Origin: Labilithrix luteola
GTDB lineage: Bacteria; Myxococcota_A; Polyangia; Polyangiales; Polyangiaceae
Direction of reading: 5' to 3'
Assembly (NCBI RefSeq): GCF_001263205.1
Contig: NZ_CP012333.1
Location: 5,619,001-5,683,000 of the forward strand
Length of the DNA: 64,000 nucleotides
Shown piece after piece: positions 1-8,734 of this stretch. Position 1 is the first letter of the stretch. Each line of letters begins with the position of its first letter. Position numbers and translations under genes: made by a program. Below the pieces are notes generated by a model, which did not search any database, was not told the origin of the DNA, and was given only the letters and a program-made list of their open reading frames with translations.

Positions 1-1051
1 CGAGGACGACGACGACGAGCGTGATGCCGAGCAGCACGCTGTGGGTGACCGTGTACATCGTGCTCTTGACGAGGAATGTGCGGTCGTAGAACGGGCGGAT
101 CCGCACGCCGTTCGGCAGCCCGCCGGCGTTCAGCTCCGACACCGCGGCGCTGACGTTCGCGAGCACGTCGGACGGGTTCTCTCCTTTGCGCATGAGGAGG
201 ATGCCTTCGACTCCCGCGTCCATGGCGTCTTTGCTGAAGATGCCGGAGGGGGGCGGATGATCGAACAGGACTTGGGCGACGTCACGAACGTAGATGGGCG
301 TGCCGGAGGCCGATTTGACGAAGATGTTCTCGAGCTCGCCGAGCGTCTGAACGGCGCCTCTTCCACGAATGACGAAGGACATGCTTCCTCGCGGAATGAC
401 GCTCCCTCCGGCGCTTGCGTTGTTCGTCTCGATGGCGGTCACCACGTCGTTGACCGACAGGCCGTAGCGCAGGAGCTGTGCGGGGTTGAACACCACCGCG
501 AACTGCTTCTCGTGGCCGCCGAAGTTCGAGACATCTGCCACGCCTGGTACGCGGAGCAGGCGCGGAATGACGACCCAGTCGTTCAGCGTGCGGAGCTCCA
601 TGAGGTCCTGCGTCGTGTCGCCGACGAGCTCGTAGCGGAAGATCTCTCCGTAGGCCGTGGCTAGGGGGCCCATCTCGGGGCTCGCCCCATCGGGCAAGGA
701 GACCGTCGAGAGCCGCTCCTGCACCCGCTGCCTCGCCCAGTAGCTCTCTGTCCCTTCCTCGAAGATGAGCTGGACGACCGAGAGCCCGAAGATCGTGCGT
801 GAGCGGACCATCTCGACGCGCGGAACGTTGCGCAGCGCGATCTCGACCGGAATCGTGATCTGCCTCTCGACCTCTTCGGGCGCGCGGCCTGGGGACGTGG
901 TGATCACCTGGACCATCTGCGCGGAGATGTCCGGGTAGGCGTCGACGCGCTGTCCTTGCACCGCCCAGATCCCGATCCCGATCACGGCAGCGACGACGAT
1001 GAGCACCTGCAGGCGAAAGCGCAGGGCAATACGGATGAGGAAGGGAATCAT
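1..1051 (-). CDS. CusA/CzcA-type heavy-metal efflux RND pump (N-terminal part)
   Basis: This is the inner-membrane proton-driven pump of a tripartite metal exporter. About 350 N-terminal residues are visible; the gene runs off the left edge. The protein starts MIPFLIRIALRFRLQ and continues into a first membrane helix at about residues 14-32. The text DAYPDIS and the stretch about PGRAPEEVERQITIPVE are the classic start of the HME-RND periplasmic domain. A second hydrophobic run begins at the window edge, as expected for TM2. The start overlaps the adaptor stop by 4 bp (ATGA), so the two are translationally coupled. The transported metal cannot be told because the metal-binding residues lie outside the window. 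Confidence 0.93.
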   Translation of the reverse strand, partial: MIPFLIRIALRFRLQVLIVVAAVIGIGIWAVQGQRVDAYPDISAQMVQVITTSPGRAPEEVERQITIPVEIALRNVPRVEMVRSRTIFGLSVVQLIFEEGTESYWARQRVQERLSTVSLPDGASPEMGPLATAYGEIFRYELVGDTTQDLMELRTLNDWVVIPRLLRVPGVADVSNFGGHEKQFAVVFNPAQLLRYGLSVNDVVTAIETNNASAGGSVIPRGSMSFVIRGRGAVQTLGELENIFVKSASGTPIYVRDVAQVLFDHPPPSGIFSKDAMDAGVEGILLMRKGENPSDVLANVSAAVSELNAGGLPNGVRIRPFYDRTFLVKSTMYTVTHSVLLGITLVVVVL

Positions 1052-2229
1052 GGTGAGCCGACAGCGAGTGATTCGATGACGAACGGCTTGAGCAAGATGG
1101 CTCCCTGGCCGAGCACCTTCGTGCCGCCCGGTACGCCACGTAGAACTTCACTCTCGGGCCCTCGCGATTCGCCGAGAGTGACTTCAGTCACGACCCACTG
1201 CCCGGCTCCGTGCGATACGAGGAGGTAGTCGGATTTCCCGACGTGCAGGATTCCGTCGGAGGGGGCCCAAAGAGCATCCCGCTCGTCGGTGCCCAGGCCT
1301 ACGTCGGCGAACATTCCCGGGCGAAGCTCGCCGTGCTTGTCATCGAGGATGACGAGCACCCGCAGTGTCCGCTGCTCGCGCGTCACCGTGGGGGAGATCC
1401 GATTCACCGTACCGACGAACTCTCTCCCCGGCAGGCCATAGAAACGTGCCTTGGACGATTGCCCTTGCTGCGCGCGTTCGATCTTCGATTCGGGCACGTC
1501 GGCGACGAGAAGCGCGCTGCCTTCCTTGGCGCTGCCGAGCGCTTCGGGGTCGAGGCCGGCTTGCTCGAGTTGTCGCTGCAGGGCCGCCTGGGTGCGCTCG
1601 GCGGTCCGCAGTGCGGCCGTCGCCTCGTGGACGATCTTCAGTCCTTCGAGCTTGGCCTGCTCGAGGTTGGTCTCCTCGACGGCAAGATCCTTCGGCGAGT
1701 CGGAGCCGGCTTGAACGAGCTTGCTCAATCGCTCGACGACCTTCTCCTGCGCGCTCACCCTCGTCGCGTCGAGCCGCTCGGCCGTGTTGAGCTGTTGCCT
1801 CGAGAAGGCGACCTCCGCACCCGATTTCTGCAAGTCCACGTAGGCCGAGAGCAGGTCGGGGCTCGAGAACTGCCAGCGCCCTTCGGACGTCCTTGCTCCT
1901 TTGGGGAGACTCGCCATGATGGAGCCGGTCACCTCGAGGATCGCCGAGGTCGTTCGCTCCGTTCGGACGCTCGCGACGACGAGCTTCGATTCGAGGCTCG
2001 AGCCCGGTTCGATCCGGAACTCCTTGGGGCCCGTCACGCGCACGGCGGAGGGGCCGTCTGCGCGCGGGGCCTGCGTCATTGAGGGCGGCTTCGTCAGAGC
2101 CAGATAGCCGACGAGCGCGCCGAGGAGCACGACGGTTACGATCCAGCTCACGATCTCGCGCGAAGGTTTCTCCTCCTCGCGCTCGGCTGCGTTTCGTGCA
2201 TCCTCTCCGTGCACTTCCTTGGTCGTCAT
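1048..2229 (-). CDS. RND efflux periplasmic adaptor (membrane fusion protein)
   Basis: The protein (393 aa) links the inner-membrane pump to the outer-membrane channel. A charged N-terminus is followed by one membrane helix at about residues 28-45. Next come a lipoyl/barrel-sandwich region, a coiled hairpin rich in Glu, Gln and Ala (about 130-215), and a beta-barrel region with the typical text PTVTREQRTLRVLV and LRPGMFADV near 285-315. It overlaps both neighbours by 4 bp: its start lies inside the TolC-like gene end and its stop inside the pump start. No His/Met-rich metal-chaperone tail is visible, so the substrate is undefined. Confidence 0.93.
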   Translation of the reverse strand: MTTKEVHGEDARNAAEREEEKPSREIVSWIVTVVLLGALVGYLALTKPPSMTQAPRADGPSAVRVTGPKEFRIEPGSSLESKLVVASVRTERTTSAILEVTGSIMASLPKGARTSEGRWQFSSPDLLSAYVDLQKSGAEVAFSRQQLNTAERLDATRVSAQEKVVERLSKLVQAGSDSPKDLAVEETNLEQAKLEGLKIVHEATAALRTAERTQAALQRQLEQAGLDPEALGSAKEGSALLVADVPESKIERAQQGQSSKARFYGLPGREFVGTVNRISPTVTREQRTLRVLVILDDKHGELRPGMFADVGLGTDERDALWAPSDGILHVGKSDYLLVSHGAGQWVVTEVTLGESRGPESEVLRGVPGGTKVLGQGAILLKPFVIESLAVGSP

Positions 2230-3659
2230 TGGAGAACCTCCTTTCCCAGCGCCGCATTGAGCGAGTGCTTTGCTTTCCAGAATCCAGCGCGTGCTTCGAT
2301 GGTTAGTCGCACGGCTTCGCGATAGGCGTTTTGGGCGTCGAGTACCTCGATGAGCGTCTTGCCGCCGAGTCGATACGACTCGAGGACCTTCTCGCGCGCA
2401 GCGCCCGCGGCGCTCAACGTGCCGAGCACGTCCTGCGTCACGACCTCACGCGCGACTTTGTATTCACGAAGCGCTTGTTCGACGTCGGCACGGAGCTCGA
2501 GAAGGACGGCCTCGCGGATCGCGATGCTCTGCCGGTGTGCGGCTTCGGCCTTTGCGATGGCTCCTTGATTTCGATTGAAGAGTGGAAGTGTCGTATCGAC
2601 GCCGACGCCCCACGCATTGATGTCCGGCACGCCCAGCGAAGTCTGGAATTGACGCGTGTATCCGACGGCAACGGCCAGATTCGGATATGCGTTCCGCCGC
2701 TCCATCTTGATGTCCGCAGCCGCACGCTCGACATCGCGCTTCGCGGCGATCACGTCGGGGCGTGAGGCCTCCGCCGCCGCCATGGCGTCCGTCAGGGACG
2801 GCGCGTCCGGCACGGTCGCGAGCTCGAGCGAGCCGCCCACCTCGAGCGAGGGACGGGCGAAGGCCGGTCCGAGTCGAGCGCGAATACGTGCCATCCCCTT
2901 GTCGACATCGGCCTCGCTGCGCAGCATGTCGCGATGTGCCGCGAGGAGGGCGAGGCGCACGCGATCGAGCTCGATCGTCCCGACGCTTCCGAGCGTCACC
3001 CGTTGTGCCGTGATCGATTCGAGGGTCTTGACCTGCCCGTGTGCCTCTTTGGCGAGCTCGAAGAGCGCTTTTGCCTGAAGGACATCGTAGTAGTCGGTGA
3101 TGGCCTCGAGCACTCGCTGGCGGACGAGGTCGGCGCGCTCCGCCGCTGCAACGTCCACCGCGCGTCTCGCACTATCCATCGCTGCCGTGCGTTTGCCGAA
3201 CAGAATCCCGTCGAGCGCATAGCTCAGGCCGATGTCGAGCTGAGGAGGTCCACCGGGCCGCTCCTGCGTGAATCCCGCGCCTGGGAACGGATTCAACGTT
3301 TGCCCGATCGAAAGGCCGGGGTTGGGCAAGAGAGCGGTCGTCGTGAAGTCTCCTTGGGCCATTCGGACGTTTTCGAGGGAAGCGGCGATGCGTGGATCGC
3401 CGAGCACGCTCGCGCGGATCACGTCCGACAGCTGAAGCGTGACGATTCCTCCAGCGTCATTTCCAGGACTCGTCGGGGGTGTCGCCTCGAGGGGCGCGAG
3501 GGGCCCGGAGGTAGCCTTCGGCGACGTCTCGGTCTCCCGCGCGAAGTTCGGAGTGGCGCCCTGGCCGAAGAGCGACGCAGCGGGCGGGTTGTACGTTGGG
3601 GAGCAGGAGGCGACGATCGAAGGGAGTCCGATCGCCATCCAGCGTTGCCGGAACATCAT
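2226..3659 (-). CDS. TolC-family outer-membrane efflux lipoprotein
   Basis: This is the outer-membrane channel of the tripartite exporter. The chosen ATG gives 477 aa; a TTG 21 bp upstream is possible but less likely. The N-terminus carries a short hydrophobic signal ending in the lipobox V-A-S-C with Cys at residue 19, so the channel is probably lipidated as in CusC/OprM. Two similar halves of long helices follow, with typical text such as AAEASRPDVIAAKRDVERA and DAQNAYREA. It is the first gene of the pump trio, and 174 bp separate it from the upstream kinase gene. That gap contains two interrupted palindromes and a hairpin, so it may have its own regulated promoter. Confidence 0.92.
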   Translation of the reverse strand: MMFRQRWMAIGLPSIVASCSPTYNPPAASLFGQGATPNFARETETSPKATSGPLAPLEATPPTSPGNDAGGIVTLQLSDVIRASVLGDPRIAASLENVRMAQGDFTTTALLPNPGLSIGQTLNPFPGAGFTQERPGGPPQLDIGLSYALDGILFGKRTAAMDSARRAVDVAAAERADLVRQRVLEAITDYYDVLQAKALFELAKEAHGQVKTLESITAQRVTLGSVGTIELDRVRLALLAAHRDMLRSEADVDKGMARIRARLGPAFARPSLEVGGSLELATVPDAPSLTDAMAAAEASRPDVIAAKRDVERAAADIKMERRNAYPNLAVAVGYTRQFQTSLGVPDINAWGVGVDTTLPLFNRNQGAIAKAEAAHRQSIAIREAVLLELRADVEQALREYKVAREVVTQDVLGTLSAAGAAREKVLESYRLGGKTLIEVLDAQNAYREAVRLTIEARAGFWKAKHSLNAALGKEVLQ

Positions 3660-3742
3660 GAGCGCCGCGGCTCTGAGCAACAGCCATGCCGCACCGGCAC
3701 CGCCGTCGCCTACCTCTGTAAGCGCGCTCGCTTCCCTCCGTC

Positions 3743-3757
3743 ATGGCGAATTGCCAT
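3743..3757. promoter_or_regulatory. Interrupted palindrome upstream of the efflux trio
   Basis: ATGGC-N5-GCCAT is a perfect 5-bp inverted repeat about 85 bp upstream of the tolC-like start. It has the same GGC-N5-GCC architecture as the palindrome at 3785-3801. Two such sites upstream of an efflux operon, next to an NtrC-type regulator gene, suggest activator binding sites. This is inference from position and symmetry only. Confidence 0.4.
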
Positions 3758-3784
3758 GTGCGGGCGGGATTGCCATCTGATCGA

Positions 3785-3801
3785 CACGGCAATCCGCCGT
3801 G
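3785..3801. promoter_or_regulatory. Second interrupted palindrome upstream of the efflux trio
   Basis: CACGGC-N5-GCCGTG is a perfect 6-bp inverted repeat whose centre lies 43 bp from the centre of the first palindrome, about four helical turns. It shares the core GGC-N5-GCC with that site. The pair is a candidate enhancer for the response regulator encoded at 5730-7130. Confidence 0.4.
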
Positions 3802-3803
3802 AC

Positions 3804-3822
3804 GGCGCCTTGCGCAGGCGCC
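3804..3822 (-). terminator. Hairpin just after the histidine kinase gene
   Basis: GGCGCCT-N5-AGGCGCC forms a perfect 7-bp GC-rich stem. It lies 11 bp past the histidine-kinase stop codon on the minus strand. No T-run follows, so intrinsic termination is uncertain. It may only partly separate the regulator genes from the pump genes. Confidence 0.35.
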
Positions 3823-3833
3823 TGGCGCTCGCG

Positions 3834-5696
3834 TCAGGAAAGAGCTCCCGAGGGCAACGTGATGTCGACCTCGGTTCCGCCCTTCGCACTTACGGTGCGA
3901 ACTCGAATCGTGCCGCCGTGAGCATCGACGATTTGCTTGCAGAGATAGAGCCCGAGCCCTGCGCCGGGTGGTTTACGCGTCGCGCTCGGACGCGCGTGCT
4001 CGACGCGAAAGAACTTCTCGAAGATACGCGTCTGAAGCTCTGCCGGGATGCCGGGCCCGGAGTCCGTGACCACGATGCGTGTCGCTCGGTCGTCGTCGCC
4101 GGCGCTACGCAGCTCGAGCGCGACGCTGCCCCCCTTCGGCGTGTACTTCACCGCATTGCTTAGGACGTTCGAGAGCACCGTCTCGAGCCTCGGTCCATCG
4201 ACGACCGAGAGGTGCGGCGTCTCCCCGAGCTTCACGCTCAGCGACAATCCAGCGTCTTCGCAACGAACGCGGTATCGATGGGCGATGGGCTCGATGACGT
4301 GGCGAAGATCCGTCGGTTCGAGCGAGAGTTGGAGCTGCCCGGCCTCGATACGCGTGACGTCGAGAAAACGTTCCGTCAACGTCGCGAGCTCTTCGCAGCC
4401 CTGCAGGGCGGTCTCGAGCATCTCGCGCTGCTTTTGCGGCAGTCCCGTGGCGGTCTCTCCAAGGAGCAGGAGGTTCATGCGGATCGACGTCAGAGGCGTC
4501 TTGAGCTCGTGCGACGCGACGGCGACCACCTCGCTGCGTAGCTCGTCGAGACGTGCAAATTCGGTGACGTCGTAGAGAACGAGGACGGCGCCATGGCCGC
4601 CAGCATCGGGAGCGGCCACCGGCCTTGCGAGCGGGAGGAATCGCAGCGCCGTATCGGGCCCCGCCGCGAAGGCATGCGTCAAGTCGGCGCGGGGCCGTTC
4701 GGTTCCGCCCTCGAGCGCTTGCACGAGCTCACGGGAAGCCGGTTCGGGTAGGCCTAGGCTCTTCCATGTCCCCGGCGGTTCGTCCTGGTTCGATCGGTCG
4801 AGAAGCGCACGCGCCGGTCGATTCATGGCGTCGACTCCGCCATCGGGCTTCACCACCACCACGGCGTCGGGCAGGGCCTCAAGCGTCGCCTCGAGATTGT
4901 TCTTCGCGCGGAGCACCTCGCCTAGGTTGGAGCGCCGGAACTCGTCGAGCGCCTCCGCCATTCGATTGAATCCCGACGCGAGGCGCCCGAGCTCGTCCTC
5001 GGAGGCAACGGTCACGCGGCTTCCGAACTCGCCGCGCGCGATGGCTTCGACGCTTCCGGTGAGGGCGAGCACGGGTTTGACGACCGTTTGCGTGAGGTGA
5101 CGCGCGACCGCGAGCGACACGACCAAGGCGATCAGCCCGACGCCAGCGACGATGAACGTGGCACGAAACGCCTCGTCGCGCGCGCGCTCGCCCGCGTGCT
5201 GCATCTCGCGGAAGTTCACTTCGCGGATGGCACCGCATTCAGCGACGGCCTTGCGCAGCAGCGGATTGACCGACTTGTGGTAGCGAGCGAGCGCCGTTGG
5301 GGGATCGGCTGCTCGGAGAAGCTCGTCCGTGGCGACACGATAGGCATCGACGTAGCTTCGCAAGCGCCGTCCTGCCTCGAGCTCTTCGGCTCCGACGAGG
5401 ATCGACCCGAGCTCGCCGGAGACGCTGTCGAATTGATGTCGCTGCGAATCGAGCGAGGCCACGTCGTCGGCGCTTCGGTCCACCATGGCCCGCAGGAGCT
5501 CGTCGTCTTCCCGTTCGAGCAGCGTGCCTGCGCGCGTCGTCAGATCGAGCGTTGCCTGGCTGTCGTTGAGCGTACCGGCCACGACGATACCGAGGCGGGC
5601 GAAGGTGTAGACTCCGAAGACCCCGCAGGCGACCGTGGAGAGGACGAGAACCGCGCTGGCGAGCAGGTATTTCGTCGAGAGCCGTCGGACGGTCAT
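3834..5696 (-). CDS. Membrane sensor histidine kinase (HAMP-PAS-HisKA-HATPase)
   Basis: This is the sensor of the two-component pair that probably controls the metal pump downstream. It has 620 aa. TM1 is at about 9-31, a helical periplasmic sensing region spans about 35-175, and TM2 is at about 179-199. A HAMP linker (about 200-255) and a PAS-like region (about 265-380) follow. The H-box ASHELKTPL carries the phosphorylated His396. The ATPase motifs are an N-box near 520 (NAVKYTPKG), DSGPGIP near 560 and GAGLGLYLCKQIV near 595. The ATG lies 33 bp downstream of the response-regulator stop, so the two are co-transcribed. Confidence 0.93.
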   Translation of the reverse strand: MTVRRLSTKYLLASAVLVLSTVACGVFGVYTFARLGIVVAGTLNDSQATLDLTTRAGTLLEREDDELLRAMVDRSADDVASLDSQRHQFDSVSGELGSILVGAEELEAGRRLRSYVDAYRVATDELLRAADPPTALARYHKSVNPLLRKAVAECGAIREVNFREMQHAGERARDEAFRATFIVAGVGLIALVVSLAVARHLTQTVVKPVLALTGSVEAIARGEFGSRVTVASEDELGRLASGFNRMAEALDEFRRSNLGEVLRAKNNLEATLEALPDAVVVVKPDGGVDAMNRPARALLDRSNQDEPPGTWKSLGLPEPASRELVQALEGGTERPRADLTHAFAAGPDTALRFLPLARPVAAPDAGGHGAVLVLYDVTEFARLDELRSEVVAVASHELKTPLTSIRMNLLLLGETATGLPQKQREMLETALQGCEELATLTERFLDVTRIEAGQLQLSLEPTDLRHVIEPIAHRYRVRCEDAGLSLSVKLGETPHLSVVDGPRLETVLSNVLSNAVKYTPKGGSVALELRSAGDDDRATRIVVTDSGPGIPAELQTRIFEKFFRVEHARPSATRKPPGAGLGLYLCKQIVDAHGGTIRVRTVSAKGGTEVDITLPSGALS

Positions 5697-5729
5697 GACC
5701 GTCGGGATGTACGCGCGAGGCCGGCGGCG

Positions 5730-7130
5730 TCAAGCCAGACGATAGCGCTTCCGCTTTCGATGCAGCGTCGTGATGTCGATGCCGAGTGTCCGCGCGGCGG
5801 CGTCGAAGGTCGGTGCCCGCGCCACGAGCCTTGCAATGTGTTCGCGTTCGAGCTCTTCGAGCGAGACGTCTGCGCCGACCTCGACCGGGACCGTGCGTCG
5901 ATTCGGAGGGGCGCTCTGTCGGGTGAGGATCTCGTGGACGTCGGCTTCGGGCAGCCCCAGATCTTCGGGCAGCAGAACGCCGCTGGGCGCGAGGGTGACT
6001 GCGCGTTCGATCGCGTTGCGAAGCTCCCGAAGGTTGCCGGGCCAGGGATATTCGGTCACGAGAAATTCCGTATCGGCGCGGAAGGCCAGCCCCGTTCGTC
6101 CGTGGGTGCGCTCGAAGAATCGCAGGAAATGGAGAGCAATCGGCAGAACGTCTTCACGCCGGTCACGCAGCGCCGGGAGAGTCAGCGTGATGACGTTGAG
6201 CCGGAAGAGCAGATCTTCACGGAAGCGACCGCTTCGTGATTCTTCCTCGATGGGGCGGTTCGTTGCTGCAACGAGACGAACGTCGGCATGGCGTTCGCGT
6301 GCTTCACCGAGACGCTCGTACGTGCGGTCGTTCAAGCATCGCAGCAGACGCGCCTGCGCATCGGCGGAGAGGTCGCCGACTTCGTCGAGAAACAGGGTTC
6401 CGCCCTCGGCCTCTTCCACCTTGCCGGCCATGTCGGCGACGGCTCCCGTGAAGGCTCCCTTGCGATGTCCGAAGAGTGCGCTCGTCATCAAATCGCCGGT
6501 CAGCGCCGGGCAGTGGACCGTCACGAACGGCCCGGCTTTCCGCCTGCTCGTGCGATGAATCCACCGCGCGAGGACGTTTTTGCCGGTCCCGCTTTCGCCG
6601 CGCAGGAGAAGGACGGAATCGGCGGATGCCGCTCGCGTTGCCGTCTCGATGAACGATCGATAGCGCGCGCTCCTCGACTCGAACCCGTGAGCCGCCATTC
6701 CGGCATCGACTCGTTCACGCAGGCGCGCGTGCTCGACCTGGAGCCGTTTGGCCTCGACCACGCGGCGCGCGGCCTGGCGTACCTGCTCGGGCGTGAAAGG
6801 TTTCGGCAGGTAGTCCGAGGCCCCGAGCTTCATGGCTTGCACCGCGGTTTCGAAGCTCGCATACGCCGTCACGACGACGACGCCGATTCCGGGCTGCTTC
6901 CGGAGAATATCGGGCAAGGCGTCCAGGCCGGACTCGGCTCCGAGCCACAGATCGAGAAAAACGACGTCGAACGTGGTCCGTTCGAGCGCCTCGAGGGCAG
7001 CCTCTGCCGTAGCAACGCCGAGGACGCGCGCTCCTTCCACCTCGAGGCAAAGTCGCAGGGATTGTCGTACGGTGGCGTCATCGTCGATGACGAGGGACGA
7101 CCACGGCTCCGTCGCGAATCCGGTATTCAC
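5730..7130 (-). CDS. Sigma54-dependent NtrC-family response regulator
   Basis: This cytoplasmic activator of RpoN promoters has 466 aa. The receiver domain (1-125) has the acidic pocket near residues 16-18, the phospho-acceptor Asp60 in FLDLWLG and Lys110 in LPKPF. The AAA+ domain has a Walker A motif GESGTGKN (178-185), the sigma54-contact loop GAFTGA (225-230) and a Walker B motif TLFLDEVGDL near 245-254. A Fis-type helix-turn-helix ends the protein. The start is GTG. It is the first gene of a minus-strand set running into the histidine kinase and then the exporter, which suggests a metal- or envelope-stress-responsive efflux locus of the ZraSR/CusRS kind. Confidence 0.94.
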   Translation of the reverse strand: MNTGFATEPWSSLVIDDDATVRQSLRLCLEVEGARVLGVATAEAALEALERTTFDVVFLDLWLGAESGLDALPDILRKQPGIGVVVVTAYASFETAVQAMKLGASDYLPKPFTPEQVRQAARRVVEAKRLQVEHARLRERVDAGMAAHGFESRSARYRSFIETATRAASADSVLLLRGESGTGKNVLARWIHRTSRRKAGPFVTVHCPALTGDLMTSALFGHRKGAFTGAVADMAGKVEEAEGGTLFLDEVGDLSADAQARLLRCLNDRTYERLGEARERHADVRLVAATNRPIEEESRSGRFREDLLFRLNVITLTLPALRDRREDVLPIALHFLRFFERTHGRTGLAFRADTEFLVTEYPWPGNLRELRNAIERAVTLAPSGVLLPEDLGLPEADVHEILTRQSAPPNRRTVPVEVGADVSLEELEREHIARLVARAPTFDAAARTLGIDITTLHRKRKRYRLA

Positions 7131-7219
7131 GGCGCCCAGTGTACTTGCACGCGCGCGTGCGTCCCAATCCGTTCCTCCTCTTGTGGTGGCTGGACTGCGT
7201 TCTATGGTGTGTCTTCGAG

Positions 7220-7983
7220 ATGGATGCTCGAGAGCAAACGTGGCTGGACGGCGTGGCGGATCGACTTGCCGCGCTGCCAGGCGTGGTCGCGGTGACGCTG
7301 GGGGCTCGCGTGCGCAGCGAATGCATCGTCCGGACAGCGATTGGGACCTGGCGATTTACTATCGCGGACGCTTCGATCCGCAGGACCTCCGCAACGTCGG
7401 TTGGCCCGGCGAAGTATCCGAGATCGGTGCGTGGGGTGGCGGCGTGTTCAACGGCGGCGCCTGGTTGACGATCGATGGTCGACCCGTCGACGTGCACTAC
7501 CGTGATCTCGACGTCGTTGAGCACGCGCTGGCCGAGGCGAGGGAAGGGCGGTTCCGGATCGAACGGTTGATGTTCCACCTTGCCGGCATTCCGACGTACC
7601 TCGTGGTGGGAGAGCTCGCCATCCACGAAGTACTGCGGGGGCAACTGCCGCGTCCGTCTTATCCCGATGCTCTCAAGGTCGCGGCGCGGGACGTCTGGTG
7701 GAACGACGCGCAGCTCACGTTCCGTCATGCCGAGCTCACCCACGCGTCGCAGGGGCGCGTTACGCAGTGTCTTGGTCTCGTCGCACAGGCGACGCTCCAG
7801 GCCGCGCACGCCGTGCTCGCGTCGCGCGGTGAGTGGGGTACCAACGAGAAGACGCTGCTGACTCGCGCTGGACTTGGCGACGTCGACTCGATCATGACCC
7901 GGGGAGGAGATCTCGCATCGCTCGTCACCGCCGCTCGCGAGCGATGTCGCCAAGTCGTCGAGTCGACCGTGCGTAATTCGTAA
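7220..7983 (+). pseudogene. Nucleotidyltransferase-fold protein, frameshifted in a G run
   Basis: The N-terminus (MDAREQTWLDGVADRLAALP, then VVAVTLG) is read in one frame and the rest in the next. Joined, they give LGGSRAQRMHRPDSDWDL, the pol-beta nucleotidyltransferase signature GGSR-x-RPDSDxDL seen in MNT/kanamycin-type transferases. The break lies in the GGGGG run at 7300-7304; one more G restores a single protein of about 254 aa. Downstream text (IDGRPVDVHYRDL) fits the same fold, with a helical C-terminal half. Either the assembly lacks a base or the gene is broken. An ATG at 7321 would give a shorter protein without the catalytic GGS. The target, which could be a drug or a protein, is unknown. 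Confidence 0.75.
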
Positions 7984-7998
7984 TACGAAGTTCGTATT
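7982..7998. repeat. 17-bp inverted repeat after the nucleotidyltransferase
   Basis: AATACGAA-G-TTCGTATT is a perfect 8-bp inverted repeat that overlaps the TAA stop at 7981-7983. The one-base centre makes it a poor hairpin but a good dyad for a dimeric DNA-binding protein. Its half-site TTCGTAT also occurs in the TetR-type operators near 50470-50578, with different spacing. Confidence 0.4.
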
Positions 7999-8135
7999 CC
8001 TGCAGATTGTTCTCGTGCGCCGCGGCTCGCCGTTCTGCGAAACGCGCTCGCACTGGACGGTTCGCGTCGTCGTCACGATATTCGGTCCGCGTGGGGCGGG
8101 CGTTCTTTCGGGGCTCTCTACGAGCTGCGGTCGTG

Positions 8136-8675
8136 ATGGTCGGCATCGGACTCGGGACGTCAGTGGCGTTCATGACAGGCTGCGACGCGAGGTCGGATGG
8201 CGCGGACGACGGAGCGCTCATCGGCATCGCATCACCGGACGCGGCCGCCGTAGAGCCCGCTTCCGGGGCCGACTTCGTCGGTGACTGTACGGCTGCAACG
8301 TGCGGTCCGATGCCGAGTGGATCGAGCCATCCCACGTGCGATCGCGGCGAGGGCGGTTGTCGTTGGGACGAGCGGGACAGCGGTCTCGTCTCGTTCGGTG
8401 CGTGTCCGGAAGCGGAGTGCGCGGGGGCTGCGCCAGATGCAAGCGTCTGCCCGCCTGACATGACGGTCTTCAGCGCCCTTTGCGGCAGTCTGAATCGCGC
8501 GGCGTGTGATTGGCTTTCCCAGTGCGCCATTCCACTAGGGCGATGTCCGGCGGAGCGTTGCGAGGGAAAACCGCACATCGGACTGTTCTTGCCCTGTGAC
8601 GATGGAGGCTCCGCGCACCCCATTTGCGTTGGTTTCGGTGCCGACCGCTGCGAGTGGGGCTTGAGCTGCGATTGA
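8136..8675 (+). CDS. Small secreted Cys-rich protein, probably a lipoprotein
   Basis: The function is not recognised. The ATG at 8136 begins a hydrophobic signal (MVGIGLGTSVAFMTGC) that ends in a weak lipobox (FMTGC). A longer reading from 8007 has a very basic, Arg-rich N-terminus and is less likely. The mature region (about 160 aa) has an acidic Asp/Ala linker followed by many cysteines, with repeated spacing such as CPEAEC and CPAERC. This suggests a small disulfide-bonded extracytoplasmic domain. It stands alone between the nucleotidyltransferase and the convergent FG-GAP gene. Confidence 0.6.
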   Translation: MVGIGLGTSVAFMTGCDARSDGADDGALIGIASPDAAAVEPASGADFVGDCTAATCGPMPSGSSHPTCDRGEGGCRWDERDSGLVSFGACPEAECAGAAPDASVCPPDMTVFSALCGSLNRAACDWLSQCAIPLGRCPAERCEGKPHIGLFLPCDDGGSAHPICVGFGADRCEWGLSCD

Positions 8676-8734
8676 ACCTCTGATGACGGCGCGAACGCGT
8701 GCGGGGGGGGGCGTCGCCGGGCAAGTAGGTGACG

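Noticed and set aside
3760..3780. TGGCAATCCCGCCCGCA (minus strand) as a sigma54 -24/-12 promoter for the efflux trio
   Set aside because: GG and GC are one base too far apart for the strict GG-N10-GC spacing, and the site lies between the palindromes.
7300..7304. Phase variation at the G runs
   Set aside because: Runs of four or five Gs are too short for typical slipped-strand switching, and four unrelated genes show the same one-base loss; an assembly error is simpler.
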